From NCBI GenBank assembly GCA_963771905.1, contig CAVYVI010000009.1, positions 868,001 to 932,000 of the forward strand: a DNA stretch of 64,000 bases. The letters are read 5' to 3'. The stretch is from Palsa-147 sp963771905. Its GTDB lineage: Bacteria; Acidobacteriota; Terriglobia; Acidiferrales; UBA7541. The notes beneath the pieces were generated by a model, which was not told the DNA's origin, searched no databases, and saw only the letters and a program-made list of their open reading frames with translations. Made by a program: the position numbers and the translations under genes. This document shows, piece by piece, positions 61,320 to 64,000 of this stretch (its first letter is position 1; each line of letters opens with the position of its first letter).

Positions 61320-63661
61320 GACGCCGGCTCCGAAGTCGCGGCCATCGCCGATTCTGCCGCCAGCGGCAGGCGCACCACAAACGTGCTGCCGTCGCCCTCT
61401 TTATTGTTGAGGCAGAAAATTTCGCCGAGATGCGCGCGCACGATCCCGTAGCAAATGCTCAAGCCGAGGCCCGTGCCCCGGCCGACTTCCTTCGTCGTAA
61501 AGAACGGCTCGAAGATGCGATCGATCTGCTCGATCCCGGATCCGTTGTCGCGGAACCGGATTTCCACTTGGCCGTCGGCATGCGCTGTTGCGATCTCAAT
61601 TCGGCCCGGCCGCCCGATTTCCTGCACTGCGTCGTACGCGTTGTTGACGATGTTCAGGAACACTTGCTGTAACTGATGGACATCGCCGACGATCGGCGGA
61701 AGATCTTCCTCGAAGCGCTCGACGACTTCGACGCCGTGGTTAGAGAGATCGTAGGAACGCAGCTTCAATGTCTGGCGAAGCACGGAATTGATCTGCAGAG
61801 GCTCGCGCTGCGCTGGCTTCTGTCGCGCAAAGCTGAGCAAATTTTGAATGATCAGCTTCGTGCGTTGCGCTTCCTGCAAAATCACCCGCAACTCATCCCG
61901 GGCCGACTCCGGAACTTCCGGATTTTCCAGCAACAGATCGGTGAATCCCAGAATTGCGGCCAGCGGATTGTTCACTTCGTGCGCAACACCGGAAACAAGC
62001 TGGCCGACGGCAGCCATTTTTTCGGTGTGCATGAGTTTGGCCTGGAGGACGGCGGCATCGGTCACGTCCGTCATGACCACGACGATGCTGTTTATGTTGC
62101 CCTGCTCGTCGCGCATGGGGCTCAAGCTGATCGAGAACTGCCCGGTGGTGCCATCGGCGCGCAGGAAGGGAAGCTCGAGGTTTTCCTGCGCGACGCCGTG
62201 TAGCGCGCCGCGCATCGCTTCTGATAAAGCTTTCCGCCGCGAGGGAGCGATAAATTCGGAAAGCGGACGCCCAACCAGATCGGATTCGCGATGACCGGTA
62301 TCGAAACATCTGCGGTTCGCGTAGCTGATCAGGCCGGCCGTGTCGAGAACCAGAATCATGCTCTGCGTGTTGTTGAGAATGTTTTTATTGAAGTCGCGCT
62401 CGCGCTGTAGTTGCGCTTGGAAGGATTTCTGCTCGGTAATGTCCAGCATCAGCCCGCGATACTGGGTCACGCGGCCGCGGGCGTCGCGAACTACGAGGAT
62501 ATTTTGCAGCGTGTGAATCCAGGACCCGTCGCGCCGGCGCAAAACTTCCTCGTGATTCCGCAAAACGCCGTCATCTTCGGCTGCCTTCACGCAGCGGCGT
62601 CGCAGATCGGGCCGCAGGCAGAGCTGTTCGAACAGGTTGGCCTTGAGGATTTCCTCGCGGTTCTCGTAACCTAGCATGCGTACGAGCGCGTTGTTGACTT
62701 CGATGAACTGTCCGCCGGGCGTGCAGAAGAAAAGCCCTTCCTGAATGTTGTCGAACAATTCACGATAACGGCGCTCGGCCTCACGCCGGTCCGTGATGTC
62801 CTTAAGGACGTGGACTGCACGGAGATCGTCCTCCGGGACGCTGCGCAGCCGCGAAGTCGAGACTAGGTATGTCCTCTCCCTGGCGGAATGAACATATTCT
62901 TCTGTTGCCGCACGGAGATCCCGGCAGAACGGGCATGTGCGGTTCGTTTTCGCAGCCGCAAGAGCCCGGAGGGTTTCCATATGCCGCCCGATGAGTTCCG
63001 ACGGGCGGAGCTCGAGATGTACGGCGAGCGAACGATTCACGCGCAGTATTCGGTCGCTGGCATCGTGGACGACAATGAAGTCGGTGATGGCATCGAAATC
63101 CTCGATCCACTGCTTCTTCGAGCGCTCAATCCACGAGAACAACCGCGCGTTTTCGAGTGCCACCGAGGCGTGTCCTGCCAACGCCTCGAGCAAGTGGCGA
63201 TCTGCTGAAGAAAATGTGCGGTCACCGATCACCAGGCAGAGAACGCCCATCAAGTCGCCGTCACTGCCGGTGAGCCGGGCCAACGCCAGATCGCCGGATT
63301 CCAACGCTTCGGCGAGCGAACGTCCCAGCATGGCCGCGGCCGAGCCGAAGCGCATGGCTTCCGACGGACCCCAGCTCAGCTCCGAGAGCGCTTTGGCGAG
63401 CTCGACTTGCAAGTCGTGAGAAATGGGGCTCGCGGAGCCTTGCATCGAAACCAACTCCCATTCCGCGCCGCGCACCAGAACGAGCGCCGCCGCTCGGGCC
63501 TTCAGAAGCCGCGCCGCACACGAGGCAAAGCGGCGAACAAATTCCGTGGGGCCGATCGAAGGCTTGAGTTCGCGAGTCGCGTCAGAGAATTGGGCAAGCA
63601 GCGTCTCGAAGCTATCTTCGAGGCGCGAAGGGAGTTCGCGAATTTTCTTGGCTGCACGCAT
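61316..63661 (-). CDS. GAF/PAS multi-sensor histidine kinase
   Basis: Soluble sensor kinase (781 aa, no membrane helix). Order: N-terminal GAF domain (~25-190; GVLCLVIGDRTFSSADRHLLEALAGHASVALENA in part), three PAS domains (~200-290 with CPFCRD, ~300-410, ~425-540; typical NNALVRMLGYENREE and YANRRCFDTGHRESD), then HisKA with phospho-His in SGVAHEVNNPLAAILGF and an ATPase domain (NIVNNAYDAV; FRDNGSGIEQ; GTGLGLSICYGIV). The CxxC (CPFC) inside the first PAS could respond to redox or metal. It overlaps the lone receiver gene by four bases and likely phosphorylates it and the sigma54 activator. Confidence 0.95.
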   Translation of the reverse strand: MRAAKKIRELPSRLEDSFETLLAQFSDATRELKPSIGPTEFVRRFASCAARLLKARAAALVLVRGAEWELVSMQGSASPISHDLQVELAKALSELSWGPSEAMRFGSAAAMLGRSLAEALESGDLALARLTGSDGDLMGVLCLVIGDRTFSSADRHLLEALAGHASVALENARLFSWIERSKKQWIEDFDAITDFIVVHDASDRILRVNRSLAVHLELRPSELIGRHMETLRALAAAKTNRTCPFCRDLRAATEEYVHSARERTYLVSTSRLRSVPEDDLRAVHVLKDITDRREAERRYRELFDNIQEGLFFCTPGGQFIEVNNALVRMLGYENREEILKANLFEQLCLRPDLRRRCVKAAEDDGVLRNHEEVLRRRDGSWIHTLQNILVVRDARGRVTQYRGLMLDITEQKSFQAQLQRERDFNKNILNNTQSMILVLDTAGLISYANRRCFDTGHRESDLVGRPLSEFIAPSRRKALSEAMRGALHGVAQENLELPFLRADGTTGQFSISLSPMRDEQGNINSIVVVMTDVTDAAVLQAKLMHTEKMAAVGQLVSGVAHEVNNPLAAILGFTDLLLENPEVPESARDELRVILQEAQRTKLIIQNLLSFARQKPAQREPLQINSVLRQTLKLRSYDLSNHGVEVVERFEEDLPPIVGDVHQLQQVFLNIVNNAYDAVQEIGRPGRIEIATAHADGQVEIRFRDNGSGIEQIDRIFEPFFTTKEVGRGTGLGLSICYGIVRAHLGEIFCLNNKEGDGSTFVVRLPLAAESAMAATSEPAS

Positions 63662-64000
63662 GGAGGATCGGGGGCCTGCGTGTGTTCGCTAGATGTTTCA
63701 AATACAGTATGAAATTACGGTCTCATCTCATTTTGAGTCAAGGACGCCGCCGCGAGACGTGCTGAATTCGACACTCAGCCCCTTCACAGGCTCGTCGCAA
63801 GGTGAGACTCGAAGGAGAGAGTCCGTTGCCGATTGAGACAGAAGCGGGCAGCGAAGGAAGCGTACGAGCTGCATCGATATGTGACTAAACCTCTGCGCCA
63901 GATTCAGTTACACGTGAGTTCGAAAGAAATCGAGCAGTCTTGAAAATGATCGCAGTACTGGCACTACCCGTGCAAATTCTCCCGTGGAGTTCTACCTCAC
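63662..64000. other. Upstream region of the kinase gene, no gene recognised
   Basis: About 340 bases at the window end. On the minus strand a weak promoter TTGACT (63736-63741), 18 bp, TAATTT (63712-63717) precedes the kinase, and an inverted repeat TTTCA-N9-TGAAA lies at 63696-63714. A 20-codon frame (TTG 63826 to 63888) with an AAGGAG ahead has no other support. Nothing else was seen. Confidence 0.35.

Noticed and set aside
63826..63888. 20-codon frame (TTG start) after an AAGGAG
   Set aside because: Too short, non-ATG and without any conservation evidence; the ribosome-site match can occur by chance.
1..64000. CRISPR arrays, insertion sequences, prophage, integration sites
   Set aside because: No regularly spaced repeats, transposase or integrase motifs or flanking direct repeats were seen on either strand; gene content and spacing look like core chromosome.

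Overview
The window looks like a piece of a chromosome from a member of the Acidobacteriota (inference, no rRNA gene is present). The grounds are a large Oar-type TonB-dependent receptor with an N-terminal carboxypeptidase-regulatory-like domain, FecR/DUF6600 secreted proteins, an RNase E/G with a very long disordered insert, several NtrC-type regulators and high GC content. I found no tRNA, rRNA, CRISPR array, phage gene or insertion sequence; this reads as ordinary, gene-dense chromosome.

Layout. 1-15 kb: 3' part of ETF-ubiquinone oxidoreductase, a FecR-like exported protein, a DUF374 acyltransferase, an HtrA-type protease, a fatty-acid-hydroxylase-family membrane enzyme, then housekeeping genes on the minus strand (coaE, folD, fumC, RNase E/G, rodA, mrdA). 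15-25.6 kb: a radical SAM protein, the TonB-dependent receptor with a strong terminator, rmuC, an exported protein of unknown function, rlpA, a zinc-ribbon rhomboid protease, pgsA and a small conserved protein. 25.7-33 kb: a two-subunit CoA transferase and an aromatic amino acid operon (trpC-trpF-trpB-trpA-chorismate mutase-aroF-tyrA) read from a well-formed sigma70-type promoter. 33-41.7 kb: an unusual receiver-TM-trypsin-like protease fusion, a family 5 uracil-DNA glycosylase, a small ABM-domain protein with an EamA transporter divergent from a CGNR/ABATE regulator, an NCS1 permease, and a three-gene osmoprotectant ABC importer.

41.9-47.2 kb: a sensor kinase and a sigma54 activator followed by a FecR-DUF6600 Gly/Ser-rich exported protein. 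Between them lies a GG-N10-GC sigma54-type promoter with palindromes at about -95 and -142, so the two-component pair probably controls the surface protein.

47.2-63.7 kb (all minus strand): first a PAS/GAF kinase, a lone receiver and a second sigma54 activator; then a palindrome and a sigma54-type promoter; then a compact chemosensory operon: unknown 570-aa protein, PilG/H-like receiver, CheW, MCP, CheR, CheA-REC, CheB, two CheW-like proteins, a degenerate receiver-PATAN protein and a receiver with a coiled coil. From cheR to the last gene all starts and stops overlap by four bases. No flagellar or pilus genes are in view, so the output of the system is open. The most interesting items are the sigma54-controlled chemosensory operon with its unknown first gene, the receiver-protease fusion, the second sigma54 circuit, and the RNase E/G insert.
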